Program-made: the position numbers and the translations under genes
NCBI RefSeq assembly: GCF_001426345.1
Contig: NZ_LMEM01000010.1
Coordinates: forward strand, 62,001 to 126,000
Origin: Devosia sp. Root436
GTDB lineage: Bacteria; Pseudomonadota; Alphaproteobacteria; Rhizobiales; Devosiaceae
Direction: 5' to 3'
DNA length: 64,000 nt
The notes under the pieces: generated by a model
Seen by the model: only the letters and a program-made list of their open reading frames with translations
What the model was told of the DNA's origin: nothing
Databases searched by the model: none
Shown here: positions 25,629 to 35,155 of the stretch, in pieces
How the letters are laid out: each line of letters opens with the position of its first letter
How positions within the stretch are numbered: position 1 is the first letter of the stretch

Positions 25629-26801
25629 ATGAGATTCGGCATTGACCTGCCGCCCCAGATCAAGGTGTTCGGGGCGTTTTTCGTTTATTCGTTCTGCATG
25701 GGCAGCATGTTTCCGCGCCTGCCCGATATCCAGACGGCCATGGGCGTCGGCGAGGGCCAGCTTGGCCTGGCGCTGATCGGCTCGGCCGTCGGCACGCTGG
25801 TCTCGCTGACCTTTGCCGGCCGCTTCATCGAGGCCATCGGTTATCGCCGTGTGCTGCTCACGGCCATTCCGCTGCTGTCGGTCTTTTATGCCCTGGCCAT
25901 GTGGGCCCAGGGCCCGCTGCTGTTCTTCCTCCTGCTGCTGCCGGTCGGTCTCACCATCGGCTGCATCGAGATCATCATCAATATCGAGGCCGATCGCGTC
26001 GAGCATGCCATCGGCCGGCGCATCATGAGCCGGGCCCATGCCTTCTGGAGCCTGGGCTTCTTCACGGCCGGCATGGTGGGCTCCTTCATCGCCCAGACCG
26101 GCCTTTCGGTGCAGCTTCACCTGTTGCTGATGATCCCGGTCATAGCAGTCGCCACCCTCGTCGTGCTGGGCCGGTTCGAGCCGGCGCCGCACCGCACCGG
26201 GTCGAGCACCGATGAAACGCCGCACCTGGCGCGGCCGACCCTGGCCATCATGATGCTGGTGGCGGTGTGCCTCTCGGCCATGCTGATGGAGGGCGCCGGC
26301 ATCGACTGGTCGGCCATCTATATGCGCGACATGTTCGCCGCCACTCCGTTCTGGGCCGGCATTGCGGTGGCCACCGTTGCCGGCTCGCAGGCCTTTGCCC
26401 GCTTCTTCGCCGATGGGTTCGTCGATCGCTACAATCCGGTGACGGTGGCGCGGACGCTGCTCACCATCATGGGCGGCGGCGTGCTGCTGGTCTTCTTCGC
26501 GCCGGTCGCCTGGTCGGCCTATCTGGGCTTTGCCATGATCGGCGTGGGCTCGAGCGCGCTGTTCCCGCTGGCCATGTCGGCCGCGGCGCAGCAGACCGAC
26601 CGGCCGGCGGCGATCAACGTGGCGGCTTTGGCGCAATTCTCCTTCACCGCCTTTCTGCTCGGGCCGCCGCTGCTGGGCTATGTCGCCGAGCATTTCGGCA
26701 TCCGCTGGACCTTCGGCGTCGGCATCCCGCTGGTCGTCTTGGGCCTGGCCACGGCCCACGTTCTGGCGCCACGCCGCGCCAGCAAGGTCGTCACCCCATG
26801 A
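25629..26801 (+). CDS. MFS transporter, YbjJ-like (paralogue 1)
   Basis: 390 residues, 12 predicted helices. Family blocks FPRLPDIQTAMGVGEGQLGL, a motif around helix 5 with SRAHAFWSLGFFTAG, and MEGAGIDWSAIYMRDMF between helices 6 and 7. These resemble E. coli YbjJ (its conserved E-G-x-x-x-D-W segment is shared). Substrate unknown. The stop overlaps the next transporter (ATGA). Confidence 0.85.
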   Translation: MRFGIDLPPQIKVFGAFFVYSFCMGSMFPRLPDIQTAMGVGEGQLGLALIGSAVGTLVSLTFAGRFIEAIGYRRVLLTAIPLLSVFYALAMWAQGPLLFFLLLLPVGLTIGCIEIIINIEADRVEHAIGRRIMSRAHAFWSLGFFTAGMVGSFIAQTGLSVQLHLLLMIPVIAVATLVVLGRFEPAPHRTGSSTDETPHLARPTLAIMMLVAVCLSAMLMEGAGIDWSAIYMRDMFAATPFWAGIAVATVAGSQAFARFFADGFVDRYNPVTVARTLLTIMGGGVLLVFFAPVAWSAYLGFAMIGVGSSALFPLAMSAAAQQTDRPAAINVAALAQFSFTAFLLGPPLLGYVAEHFGIRWTFGVGIPLVVLGLATAHVLAPRRASKVVTP

Positions 26802-27988
26802 CCATCGCCCCGCAGCACCGGCTCTATGCCTGCTTTTTCTTCTTCGCCCTGACCACGGGCGCGCTGATGTCGCGCCTGCCCGATATCCAGACCCATCTTG
26901 GTGTCAGCGAGAGCCAGCTCGGCCTCACCATGATCGGCATGTCGATCGGCTCGCTGATCTCGCTGACCTTCGGGGCGGCGGTGATCGAAGGGCTGGGCGT
27001 GCGGACCACCGCCTTCGTCACCGTGCTCGGGCCGGCTCTGCTCTTCGCCATCATTCCCTGGCTCGGGGCGGCGCCGGCGGTGTTCGCCGTGCTGTTCGCC
27101 ACCGGCCTCTTGTCCGGGGCGCTCGAGATCAACCTCAATGTCGAGATCGACCGGCTGGAAATGCATACCGGCAAGCGCTTCATGAACCGGGCGCATGGCT
27201 TCTGGAGCGTCGGCTTTTTCGTGACGGCCCTGGCCGGCGCCGCCATCCGCCAGTCGGGCCTGTCGGTCGAGGCCCATCTGGGGCTGGTCGCCACCATTAT
27301 CGTCGTGGTCGGGGGGTTGCTGATCGCGGGCATCGTGCCGGCTCCCGCGCCGATGCGGACCCAGTCCGAGAATACGCACCGGATCGCCTTCCCCCATTGG
27401 GGCCTGCTGCCGCTGTGCCTTATCGGCTTTGCCGCCTTTCTGGTGGAAGGCGCCGGCATCGACTGGTCGGCCATCTATATGCGCGACGTCTTTTCCGCCG
27501 AGCCGTTTGTCGGCGGCATGGGGCTGGCGCTGTTCGCCTTCTTCATGGCGGTGATGCGGCTGCTGGCCGATCCGGTGGTCGAGCGGTTCGGCCCGCGCAA
27601 CGTGGCCATGGTGTTGCTCGGCCTGGCCAGTATCGGCGTGCTGATGGTTGGCTATGCGCCGCTGCCCGGCGTGGCTTTGGCCGGTTTCGCATTGATGGGT
27701 ATCGGCTGTTCGGCCGTCTATCCGCTGGCCGTTTCGGCCGCGGCACAGCGCACCGACCGGCCGGCGGCGGTCAATGTCGCGGCTTTGGGGCAGGTGAGCT
27801 TCGTGGTGTTCTTCCTGGCGCCACCCCTGCTCGGCTTCGTCGCCGAATATCTGGGCATCCGCAATTCCTACCTGGTGTGCCTGCCGCTGCTGCTGGCCGG
27901 GCTGTGGGCGTCGAGCTTCGCGCTGGGCAAGCGCAAGATCCAAGCGCCGCACGGATTGCCGCCCGAACCGGTGCCGCCGCATGGCTGA
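26798..27988 (+). CDS. MFS transporter, YbjJ-like (paralogue 2)
   Basis: 396 residues and clearly paralogous to its upstream neighbour: MSRLPDIQTHLGVSESQLGL, NRAHGFWSVGFFVTA, VEGAGIDWSAIYMRDVF and DRPAAVNVAALGQVSF. It starts within the previous stop and overlaps mmcB by 8 bases. Substrate unknown; the two could work on different ligands or form a redundant pair. Confidence 0.85.
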   Translation: MTIAPQHRLYACFFFFALTTGALMSRLPDIQTHLGVSESQLGLTMIGMSIGSLISLTFGAAVIEGLGVRTTAFVTVLGPALLFAIIPWLGAAPAVFAVLFATGLLSGALEINLNVEIDRLEMHTGKRFMNRAHGFWSVGFFVTALAGAAIRQSGLSVEAHLGLVATIIVVVGGLLIAGIVPAPAPMRTQSENTHRIAFPHWGLLPLCLIGFAAFLVEGAGIDWSAIYMRDVFSAEPFVGGMGLALFAFFMAVMRLLADPVVERFGPRNVAMVLLGLASIGVLMVGYAPLPGVALAGFALMGIGCSAVYPLAVSAAAQRTDRPAAVNVAALGQVSFVVFFLAPPLLGFVAEYLGIRNSYLVCLPLLLAGLWASSFALGKRKIQAPHGLPPEPVPPHG

Positions 27989-28457
27989 CTTGCCGCCCCA
28001 GAGCCTGCCGCCAATCATCGACCTGCGCCAGTCGGCGACGGCCCTGCGGGTGCAGCGCGGGGTCATGCGCATGCTGCGCGAGCGGCATGACATGGCCTGC
28101 TATGCCGAAGTACCCTTGGCCAATGGGCGGCGGGCCGACGTGCTGGCGGTGGGGCCCAAAGGCGAGATCTGGATCATCGAGATCAAGTCGAGCCTGATCG
28201 ATTTCCAGGTCGATCGCAAATGGCCGGAATACCGGGAATTTTCCGACAGGTTCTTCTTCGCCAAGCCGCCCGAGCTGGACGCGGAAATCTTTCCTGAGAG
28301 CGAAGGCCTGATCGTTGCCGATGGCCATGACGGCGCCATCCTGCGCGACAGCCCCGATACGCCCCTGGCCCCGGCAAGGCGCAAGACCCTGATGCTCAAG
28401 CTCGCTCGCATGGGCGCCGACCGAATCCACATTCTCATGGACCCCGGACCTCAATAG
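27981..28457 (+). CDS. mmcB: MmcB-family DNA repair protein
   Basis: 158 residues. RRADVLAVGPKGEIWIIEIK supplies D...E-x-K, a PD-(D/E)xK nuclease signature; YAEVPLANGRR and PEYREFSDRFFFAKPP are MmcB/DUF2149-like blocks. Caulobacter MmcB is damage-inducible and contributes to mitomycin C survival. It sits between two transporter genes, overlapping the first by 8 bases and the next by 1 (TAGTG), so it is probably on their transcript. I see no clear LexA box immediately upstream. Confidence 0.85.
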   Translation: MADLPPQSLPPIIDLRQSATALRVQRGVMRMLRERHDMACYAEVPLANGRRADVLAVGPKGEIWIIEIKSSLIDFQVDRKWPEYREFSDRFFFAKPPELDAEIFPESEGLIVADGHDGAILRDSPDTPLAPARRKTLMLKLARMGADRIHILMDPGPQ

Positions 28458-29596
28458 TGACTTCCGCCCGCTGGCGCATCATCGCCGTCTTCGTCCTGCA
28501 GGCGCTCAGCATGGGCGCGATTCAGACCCGCATTCCCGATATACAATTGGCCATCGGCCTCAACGATGCCCAGCTCGGGCTGGCCCTGATGGGCCTGCCG
28601 GCCGGGGCGCTGTCGATGTTCCTGTTTTCGAGCCATATCATCGCCCACTTCGGCCCGCGCCGCACCGTGCTCACCTTCCTGCCGGTCCAGACCATCGCGG
28701 CCAGCGCCATTGCCGTGGCGCCCGATTTCTGGAGCATGGCCGGCCTGTTCTTCATCATGGGCATTGGCAGCGCCGTCACCAATATCGCCATGAATGTGGA
28801 GGCCGACCGCATCGAGGCGGCCAGCGGGCGCCGCGTGATGAATACCTGTCACGGCGCCTGGAGCATCGGCTTTCTGGCGGCCGCCCTGCTTGGTTCGCCC
28901 ATCCGGGGGCTGGGTATTTCGTCCATTCTGCATATGGGGGTCGCCGCGCCGCTGGTGTTGGGCGCCATGCTGGTGGTCGTGCTGCCGATGGCCGACGCCC
29001 CCGAACGCGCCCATGGCGGCGGCAGCGGCCGCCGGCGCCTGTCCTGGCCGACGCTGATGACGCTGGCGCTGGTTGCCTTCGGGCTCGGTGGAGAACTGCT
29101 CGAAGGGGCAGCGCGCTCGTGGTCGATCATTTTCCTGCGCGACAGCTTCGCCATTCCGGCCTGGATAGAGTCGCTGGCCCTGCCGGCCCTGCTCGCCATG
29201 ATGGCGATCGGCAGGCTGCTGGCCGACCGGCAGATCGACCGCTTCGGTCCGGTGCGGGTTGCCCGCGTCATGAGCGCCACCGCCTTTGCCGGGCTCTGCG
29301 CCGTGGTGTTTTCAATCAATGCCGGCATGGCACTGGCCGGCTTCGGCCTCGTCGGCCTGGGCATCTGCGTGCTCTATCCGCTGATGCTGTCGGGCGCGGC
29401 CGGGCTGGGCGACCGTCCGGCGGCCGAGAATGTCGCCGCCATGACGCTGGTGGTGCAGATCATCAGCCTGGGCGCGCCGCTGCTGATCGGCGCGGTGGCC
29501 GAGGGCTTCGGCATCCGCTACGCCTTCGGCATGCTGCTGCCGCTCTTGGCACTCGGCTGGGCCATGGCGGGCGTGCTGGCGCCGAAGAAGGCATAG
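28457..29596 (+). CDS. MFS transporter, YbjJ-like (paralogue 3)
   Basis: 379 residues, GTG start overlapping the mmcB stop. IQTRIPDIQLAIGLNDAQLG, NTCHGAWSIGFLAAALLG and LLEGAARSWSIIFLRDSF align with the two upstream transporters, but the acidic D-W segment between helices 6 and 7 is altered (R-S-W for I-D-W), so its specificity may differ. It is convergent with the beta-CASP gene, 3 bases apart. Confidence 0.85.
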   Translation: MTSARWRIIAVFVLQALSMGAIQTRIPDIQLAIGLNDAQLGLALMGLPAGALSMFLFSSHIIAHFGPRRTVLTFLPVQTIAASAIAVAPDFWSMAGLFFIMGIGSAVTNIAMNVEADRIEAASGRRVMNTCHGAWSIGFLAAALLGSPIRGLGISSILHMGVAAPLVLGAMLVVVLPMADAPERAHGGGSGRRRLSWPTLMTLALVAFGLGGELLEGAARSWSIIFLRDSFAIPAWIESLALPALLAMMAIGRLLADRQIDRFGPVRVARVMSATAFAGLCAVVFSINAGMALAGFGLVGLGICVLYPLMLSGAAGLGDRPAAENVAAMTLVVQIISLGAPLLIGAVAEGFGIRYAFGMLLPLLALGWAMAGVLAPKKA

Positions 29597-29599
29597 CCC

Positions 29600-31252
29600 C
29601 TATTCGTCGAAGCTCTGGCTCTCCACCGGGGTAATCGGTGTTGCCACCGGCGGCGGGGTGGGCGCGGCGCCAAGGGCGTCGAGTTGCTTCTGCAGCGCCC
29701 GCATTACCGCCAGCTTTTCCTCGGCCGTGCCGTCCTGCAGCCGCTGGCTCAGGCGGATGGAGAAATCGGAGAAGGCATTGTGCCAGTCCGAATGGACCTG
29801 CAACGGGTCGATGCGCTGGGTCGCCGGCTTTGCCTTGGCAGCAATACCGGCCGCCGTCAGCTCGAAATAATCGTCGAGCAAAGGCAGGATGATCTGGTCG
29901 CCGGCAATCCCCGTCGTCATCAGCGCGGCGCGCAGGGCGGCGCGTTCCTCGTCCTCGCCATGGGTCAGGAAGATGGCGCCATGGGCGGGCAGGCGCTCCT
30001 TGATCCACGCCATCAGCTCGGAATGGTCGGCATGGGCCGAGTAATTGCCCATGGAGCGGATGGTGGCGCGAATGGGCACCAGCGTACCGTGGATGCGAGC
30101 CTCCTTGGCGCCGGAGAGGATGACATGCCCCAACGTGCCGGGCGCCTGGTAGCCCACGAACAGCACGGTGGCGTTGGAGCGGATCAGGTTGTTGCGCAGG
30201 TGATGCTTGATGCGCCCGGCATCGCACATGCCCGAGGCGCTCATGATGATGGCGCCGCCGCGGATGGAATTGATGGCCTTGGATTCCTCCACCGCCTCGA
30301 TGATGCGGAAGCGGGGATCGTTGAACAGCTCGTCGGCGCCCAGTTCGACATCGTCGAACATTTTCGCATATTTGCGATAGACGCCGGTCACCTTTGACGC
30401 CAGCGGGCTATCGAGGAAGACCAGCCGCGGATCGATCTCGCCCGATTTGATCAGATAGCCGATATCGTGCAGCAGCTCCTGGCTGCGCTCGACGGCAAAG
30501 CTGGGGATGACGAGATTTCCCCCGCGCGCCAGGGCGGTATTGATCTCCTCCTTGAGCGCTTCGCGGCGCTGCACCAGCGTATAGTCTTCGCGCTCGCGGC
30601 CGCCATAGGTGCTTTCGCTGAGGATATAGTCGAAGCCCGCCGGCCCCTCGGGCTCGTTGTAGAACACCTTCTCGTCCGGCCCGATATCGCCCGAAAACAT
30701 CAGGCGGATGATCTTGTCGCCATCCTTGACCTCGACCTCGATCGAGGCCGAGCCGATGATATGGCCGGCATTCCAGTAGCGCGCCCGCACCCCCGGCGCC
30801 GGGGTGATCCACTCGCCATACTGGCAGGTCTGGCGATGCTGCAGCGCTTCCTCGGCATCCTCCATGCCGTAAAGCGGCCTGGCCGGCTCGTCGCCGCGCC
30901 GGGCATGCTTGCGCGTTTCGCGCTCGGCCTCGCTCTCCTGGATGCCGGCGCTGTCGGGCAGCAGATATTCGAGCAGCCCCGAAGTCGGCTCGGTCATCCA
31001 CATCGGCCCGCGCCAGCCCTCGCGATAGAGCTTTGGCAACAGACCCGCGTGATCGATATGGGCATGGGTCAGTAGCAGGAAATCGATGGCCTTGGCATCG
31101 AACGGCGTCGGCTTGAGATTGAGATCGCGAACCGACTTGTTGCCCTGGAACAGCCCGCAATCGACGAGAAACTGGCCGCCCGGATGCACCACCCGATAGC
31201 AGGACCCGGTCACCGTGCCCGCCGCGCCGTGGAAGTGAAGGGTGACGGTCAT
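29600..31252 (-). CDS. MBL-fold beta-CASP ribonuclease-like protein
   Basis: 550 residues. Metallo-beta-lactamase core with THAHIDHAGLLP (HxHxDH), AGHIIGSAS and FSGDIG. The beta-CASP segment has SESTYGGRERED, IPSFAVERSQELL and SASGMCDAGRIKHHL. RMMBL-type end: YSAHADHSELMAWI, LTHGE. Such proteins cleave RNA. The last 40 residues are proline-rich and not part of the family core. It is the longer, mRNA-3'-processing-like type rather than RNase J. Confidence 0.88.
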   Translation of the reverse strand: MTVTLHFHGAAGTVTGSCYRVVHPGGQFLVDCGLFQGNKSVRDLNLKPTPFDAKAIDFLLLTHAHIDHAGLLPKLYREGWRGPMWMTEPTSGLLEYLLPDSAGIQESEAERETRKHARRGDEPARPLYGMEDAEEALQHRQTCQYGEWITPAPGVRARYWNAGHIIGSASIEVEVKDGDKIIRLMFSGDIGPDEKVFYNEPEGPAGFDYILSESTYGGREREDYTLVQRREALKEEINTALARGGNLVIPSFAVERSQELLHDIGYLIKSGEIDPRLVFLDSPLASKVTGVYRKYAKMFDDVELGADELFNDPRFRIIEAVEESKAINSIRGGAIIMSASGMCDAGRIKHHLRNNLIRSNATVLFVGYQAPGTLGHVILSGAKEARIHGTLVPIRATIRSMGNYSAHADHSELMAWIKERLPAHGAIFLTHGEDEERAALRAALMTTGIAGDQIILPLLDDYFELTAAGIAAKAKPATQRIDPLQVHSDWHNAFSDFSIRLSQRLQDGTAEEKLAVMRALQKQLDALGAAPTPPPVATPITPVESQSFDE

Positions 31253-31366
31253 GGCGGTGCTCCGGGGTTTATGCAGGGACGGCCGGAGACTAAGCCGACC
31301 CGCTCGGCAATGTCGAGGCGGGATATCACCTCGCCCCTGAGAGGGTCGCAGACATGGGAAGTCGCG

Positions 31367-31927
31367 TCAGCGCGGGGCGCGCTTGGCCAGGATGCGCTGC
31401 AGCGTGCGCCGGTGCATGTTGAGCCGCCGCGCCGTCTCGGACACGTTGCGGTCGCACAGCTCATAGACGCGCTGGATATGTTCCCAGCGCACCCGGTCGG
31501 CAGACATCGGGTTTTCCGGCGGCTCGGGCTTGTCCTCGCCGGTGGCGAGCAGGGCGTTGATGACGTCGTCGGCATCGGCGGGCTTGGAAAGATAGTCCAC
31601 CGCGCCCAGCTTCACCGCCGTCACCGCCGTCGCGATATTGCCATAGCCGGTCAGCACCACGGCGCGCGCATCGGGGCGCCTGGTGTGGAGGGCCGACACC
31701 ACGTCGAGGCCGTTGCCATCCTCGAGCCGCAGGTCGACCACGGCATAGGCCGGCGGCTTTTCCGCCACCGCCGCGAGGCCGTCGGCCACCGTGCCGGCAA
31801 TGCGGACATCGAAGCCCCGCCGCGCCATGGCGCGCTCAAGGCGCGAAAGGAAAGCCGCGTCGTCATCGACAAGCAGCAGGCTGGGGTCACTGGCCAGGAG
31901 ATCTTCGATCGTGCTCATGACTGTCAT
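31367..31927 (-). CDS. actR: Redox response regulator of the ActR/RegA/PrrA type
   Basis: 186 residues. Receiver with acidic pair LLVDDD, phospho-aspartate in AVVDLRLEDGNG, Thr in VVLTGYGN and Lys in LSKPADADDV. A linker leads to a Fis-type helix-turn-helix RVYELCDRNVSETARRLNMH RR. RegA-like regulators control respiration, nitrogen and carbon genes in response to redox state. An ATG at 31918 is an alternative start. The sensor gene actS is upstream on the same strand. Confidence 0.92.
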   Translation of the reverse strand: MTVMSTIEDLLASDPSLLLVDDDAAFLSRLERAMARRGFDVRIAGTVADGLAAVAEKPPAYAVVDLRLEDGNGLDVVSALHTRRPDARAVVLTGYGNIATAVTAVKLGAVDYLSKPADADDVINALLATGEDKPEPPENPMSADRVRWEHIQRVYELCDRNVSETARRLNMHRRTLQRILAKRAPR

Positions 31928-31972
31928 TTAGGGGGTTGGCGACAAAAGGTCAAAATATGGCTGGGGTATCCG

Positions 31973-33289
31973 CTATCCCTGCGCCTCCACCGCACTCCTT
32001 GGCCAAACAATCCGAACCCTTGCGTGACCCTCGGCCGCGATATTTTCGAAGGCCAGCCGGCCGCCGGTGCGTTCCAGCAGCGTCTTGGCGATGAAGACGC
32101 CCAGTCCCAGCCCGCCGGGCTTGTTGGCGTCGGGGCCCTGCGGGTCGCGCGGGCGGCTGGTGAGATAGGGCTCGCCCAGCCGGGCGATCAGCTCGGGCGC
32201 GAAGCCCGGCCCGTCGTCGGTGATCGAGACCGAGACCGCGTCGCGGTCCCATGCCGCCTCTACCCGCACCGAACTGCGGGCGAAGTCGGCGGCATTCTCG
32301 ATGAGATTGCCCAGCCCATAGAGCAGGCCGACGCTGCGCTGGAACACCGGGGCCGGCCCGGCCGCCTGTTCGTAATAGAACAATATCGCCTTGCCGCGCC
32401 CTTCATGGGGCCGCGCCACTTCGGCCAGCAGGTCGGTCAGCGGCACGGCGGCAAAGGGGTCACCGCCATCGCTGCCCAGGTTCCTGAGCTTGGCCAGGAT
32501 CGCCCGGCAGCGTGCCGCCTGCGCGATGATCAGCTCCACGTCATCGGCCAGATCGCTGCCCGGCTCGGCCTCGGCCCGCATTTCCTTGGCGGCCAGGGCA
32601 ATGGTGGAAAGCGGCGTGCCCAGTTCATGGGCCGCGGCCGCCGCCATGCCATCCAGCGCCGACAGCTGCTCCTTGCGCGACAGCGCCAGTTCGGTCGCGG
32701 CCAGGGCGTCGGCGATCTGGCGGGCGTCGTGAGCCACGCGGTTGGTATAGGCCGAGATGAATACCACGCCGCAGACGATGGAAACCCAGATGCCGATGAC
32801 ATAGATGCGGTTGAAGACGATGCGCTCGCCGGGGCTCCAGGGCAAAGGCAGGTGCCAGACCGACAGGAGGGAGGCGATCACCGCCGCCAGCAGTGCGATG
32901 AGGAATGTCGCCCGCTGCGGCAGCGTCGTCGCCGATACCGAAACCGGGGCCAGCAGCAGCAGCGAGAACGGATTCTGCAACCCGCCGGTCAGCGCCAGCA
33001 GGCCGCCGAGCTGGCAGAGGTCGAATGCCACCTGGCTGGCGGCCGAGAGCGAACTGGGCCGGTGCGATACGCCCAGCTTCAACACCAGCCACAGATTGAC
33101 CGCGGCCGAGAGCCCGATCAGCACGAAACATTCGAGCAGCGGCAGCGGGAAGCCGAGCCCGAAGGCCACGAACAGCACGCCGATGGCCTGGCCACCCACC
33201 GCCAGCCAGCGCAAAAGCACCAGGGTTTGCAGGCGCAGGGGCCGCCAGGTCGAGGGTAAAGGCAGGCCATCGGCCTGGGTCATGGTCAT
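31973..33289 (-). CDS. actS: Redox sensor histidine kinase of the ActS/RegB/PrrB type
   Basis: 438 residues. Six predicted N-terminal helices include the quinone-site motif GGLQNPFSLLLLAPV. H-box AAAHELGTPLSTI holds the phospho-histidine; N-box LGNLIENAADFA, G-boxes DDGPGFAP and GGLGLGVFIAKTLLE follow. A cysteine in AARCRAILAKL lies where RegB relatives have their redox-active Cys. It phosphorylates ActR downstream. The start at 33289 is preferred because AAGGG precedes it; 33310 is possible. Confidence 0.92.
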   Translation of the reverse strand: MTMTQADGLPLPSTWRPLRLQTLVLLRWLAVGGQAIGVLFVAFGLGFPLPLLECFVLIGLSAAVNLWLVLKLGVSHRPSSLSAASQVAFDLCQLGGLLALTGGLQNPFSLLLLAPVSVSATTLPQRATFLIALLAAVIASLLSVWHLPLPWSPGERIVFNRIYVIGIWVSIVCGVVFISAYTNRVAHDARQIADALAATELALSRKEQLSALDGMAAAAAHELGTPLSTIALAAKEMRAEAEPGSDLADDVELIIAQAARCRAILAKLRNLGSDGGDPFAAVPLTDLLAEVARPHEGRGKAILFYYEQAAGPAPVFQRSVGLLYGLGNLIENAADFARSSVRVEAAWDRDAVSVSITDDGPGFAPELIARLGEPYLTSRPRDPQGPDANKPGGLGLGVFIAKTLLERTGGRLAFENIAAEGHARVRIVWPRSAVEAQG

Positions 33290-33435
33290 ATCGCGGCCCT
33301 TCCGGGGCAAAAACCGGTCGCCCCATAGTGAGGCAAAAACTTCATTTCAAGGCCCAAAAACCCATGGGCACAGCATTGATCCCGCTCCGGCACGGGCCAC
33401 GTAAGGGTCATCGTGACTGGGAGAATGAAACCGAA

Positions 33436-33924
33436 ATGACCACAGCAATCATCAAACCTCAATGGTCCCCGCTGACCATCGCCCTCATGGTTATGGGCTT
33501 TATCCTGTTCTGGCCGATCGGCCTGGCCGTCCTGGGCTACATCCTCTGGGGTGAAAAGTTCGGCGGCTCGTCCGAGAAGGCCCAGGCCTACTGGAACAAG
33601 GGCCGCGACTGGTGCGCCCCCAACCGCCACCGTCACCACGGCTGGCACAACCACCGGAGCTACGGCATGAATTCGAGCGGCAATGCAGCCTTTGACGACT
33701 ATCGCGCCGAACAGCTCAAGCGCCTCGAAGAAGAACGCGCCCGCCTCGACGCCGAGATCGACGCCTTCCACGAATACATGGCCAACCTCAACAAGGCCAA
33801 GGATCGCGAAGAGTTCGATCGCTTCATGAACGAACGCCGCGGCTCGCGCCAGGGCTATGACCAGCCCAAGCCGGAGCAGAATAACGGCGACCAGAACAAC
33901 AATGGCTGGGGCAACAATACCTGA
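33436..33924 (+). CDS. DUF2852 membrane protein
   Basis: 162 residues. One hydrophobic helical hairpin (PLTIALMVMGFILFWPIGLA, VLGYILWGEKF), a histidine-rich stretch (NRHRHHGWHNHRS), a coiled-coil-like EEERARLDAEIDAFHEYM and a low-complexity Asn/Gln tail. DUF2852 proteins are restricted to alphaproteobacteria and have no proven function. A strong terminator follows. Start at 33436; upstream in-frame codons overlap the promoter side of actS. Confidence 0.85.
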   Translation: MTTAIIKPQWSPLTIALMVMGFILFWPIGLAVLGYILWGEKFGGSSEKAQAYWNKGRDWCAPNRHRHHGWHNHRSYGMNSSGNAAFDDYRAEQLKRLEEERARLDAEIDAFHEYMANLNKAKDREEFDRFMNERRGSRQGYDQPKPEQNNGDQNNNGWGNNT

Positions 33925-33970
33925 GCCTGACCCATCCCTCCTGAAGCCGGTCGTTTCCCGACGACTGAAC

Positions 33971-34000
33971 TGGCGCCCCAACGGGGCGCCATTTTTGTTT
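33971..34000 (+). terminator. Strong rho-independent terminator
   Basis: Perfect 8-bp stem GGCGCCCC / GGGGCGCC, 3-base loop AAC, then ATTTTTGTTT. It ends the DUF2852 transcript. Confidence 0.93.
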
Positions 34001-34004
34001 ACTC

Positions 34005-34151
34005 TTCCCCTCTCCCCTTGAGGGAGAGGGACGACCTGACGCGCGTTCAGCGGAAGGTCAGGGTGAGGGGTGCTGCGTTCAGGTACGCCAGACGCCAAGG
34101 AAGAGACCCCTCATCCGCCCTTCGGGCACCCTCTCCCACAAGGGGCGAGGG
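34005..34151. repeat. Palindromic element R7 (type B)
   Basis: CTCCCCTTGAGGGAGAGG arm, an inner imperfect hairpin around CTGACGCGCGTTCAGCGG, GGGTGAGGGGTGCTGCG, then CCCCTCATCCGCCCTTCGGG and CTCTCCCACAAGGGGCGAGG. Same plan as R1, R10 and R13. Confidence 0.85.
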
Positions 34152-34221
34152 GGATCCGGTGCCCGGGGGAGTCACCGACGCAAATTCCCGCTATCATCCC
34201 CCCGCGATTCCCCGAGCCCAG

Positions 34222-34959
34222 ATGAACCTTTTCTTCCGCGCCAAAGCCAAAATCCCCGCCAGCACCACCATCGAGATCGATGGCGCGCCGGTCACGGTCA
34301 CCGTGCGCGTCAATGCGCGGGCGCGCAGCTATCGGCTGTCCATTCCCCATAGCGGGGGGCCGCTGCTGACCCTGCCGCCGCATGGCAAATGGGTCGAGGC
34401 CGAGGCCTTCCTCGCCCGCCACCGCAACTGGCTGGCCGCCCGCATCCGCCGCGCGCCCGAAGCCACCAGCTTTGCCGATGGCGGCACCGTGCCGTTGCGC
34501 GGCGTGGACCACCGCATCGTCGGCACGGGCCGCGTCCGCGGGCGGGTGGAGGTGGCCGAGATGGACGGGGAAACCGTGGTACTGGTGCCCGGCGATATCG
34601 CGCATCAGGCCCGGCGGCTGACCGACTGGCTCAAGGAGCAGGCGCAGGCCGATCTCGCCGCCCGCACCGCCATTCACGCGGCCCGGCTGGGTGTCACCGT
34701 CAAGAGCGTGCGCATGCGCAGCCAGTCGAGCCGCTGGGGCTCCTGCTCGTCATCGGGCAATATCAACTACAACTGGCGCCTGGTGCTGGCGCCGCCCTTC
34801 GTGCTCGACTATGTCGCCGCCCACGAAGTGGCGCATCTGGTCGAGATGAACCACTCCGCCGCCTTCTGGGCCACGGTCAAGCGCACCCTGCCCGACATGG
34901 AAAAAGGGCGCGCCTGGCTCAAGGCGCATGGGCGGCAGCTGATGGTCTATAGGGGATGA
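34222..34959 (+). CDS. YgjP-like (DUF45) metal-dependent hydrolase
   Basis: 245 residues. The zinc motif is HEVAHLVEMNHSAAFW (HExxH plus a later His). RMRSQSSRWGSCSSSGNINY and NWRLVLAPPFVLDYV are the diagnostic DUF45/YgjP blocks. Its closest named relatives are SprT/WSS1-type metalloproteases. Physiological substrate unknown. The ATG at 34222 follows the R7 element; the longer in-frame extension is repeat DNA. Confidence 0.88.
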   Translation: MNLFFRAKAKIPASTTIEIDGAPVTVTVRVNARARSYRLSIPHSGGPLLTLPPHGKWVEAEAFLARHRNWLAARIRRAPEATSFADGGTVPLRGVDHRIVGTGRVRGRVEVAEMDGETVVLVPGDIAHQARRLTDWLKEQAQADLAARTAIHAARLGVTVKSVRMRSQSSRWGSCSSSGNINYNWRLVLAPPFVLDYVAAHEVAHLVEMNHSAAFWATVKRTLPDMEKGRAWLKAHGRQLMVYRG

Positions 34960-34971
34960 GCTCTTCCTATT

Positions 34972-35128
34972 CCTCTCCCCGTCGGGGAGAGGTGGCCCGG
35001 CGCAGCCGGGTCGGTGAGCGAGGATCGGCCTATCCAGACGGCTTGGCCAGCCCCCTCATCCGGCGCGGAGCCTGTCCTCGTGCGCGAAGCGACACGGGGG
35101 CGCCACCTTCTCCCCGACGGGGAGAAGA
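34972..35128. repeat. Palindromic element R8 (variant)
   Basis: Outer arms CTCTCCCCGTCGGGGAGAGG and CTTCTCCCCGACGGGGAGAAG are self-complementary; inner GGCCCGGCGCAGCCGGGTCGG hairpin and CCCCTCATCCGGCGCGGAGCC. It lies between convergent genes and may also terminate transcription. Confidence 0.75.
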
Positions 35129-35155
35129 ACAAGGGCCAAGGAGAGGCAAGAAAGC

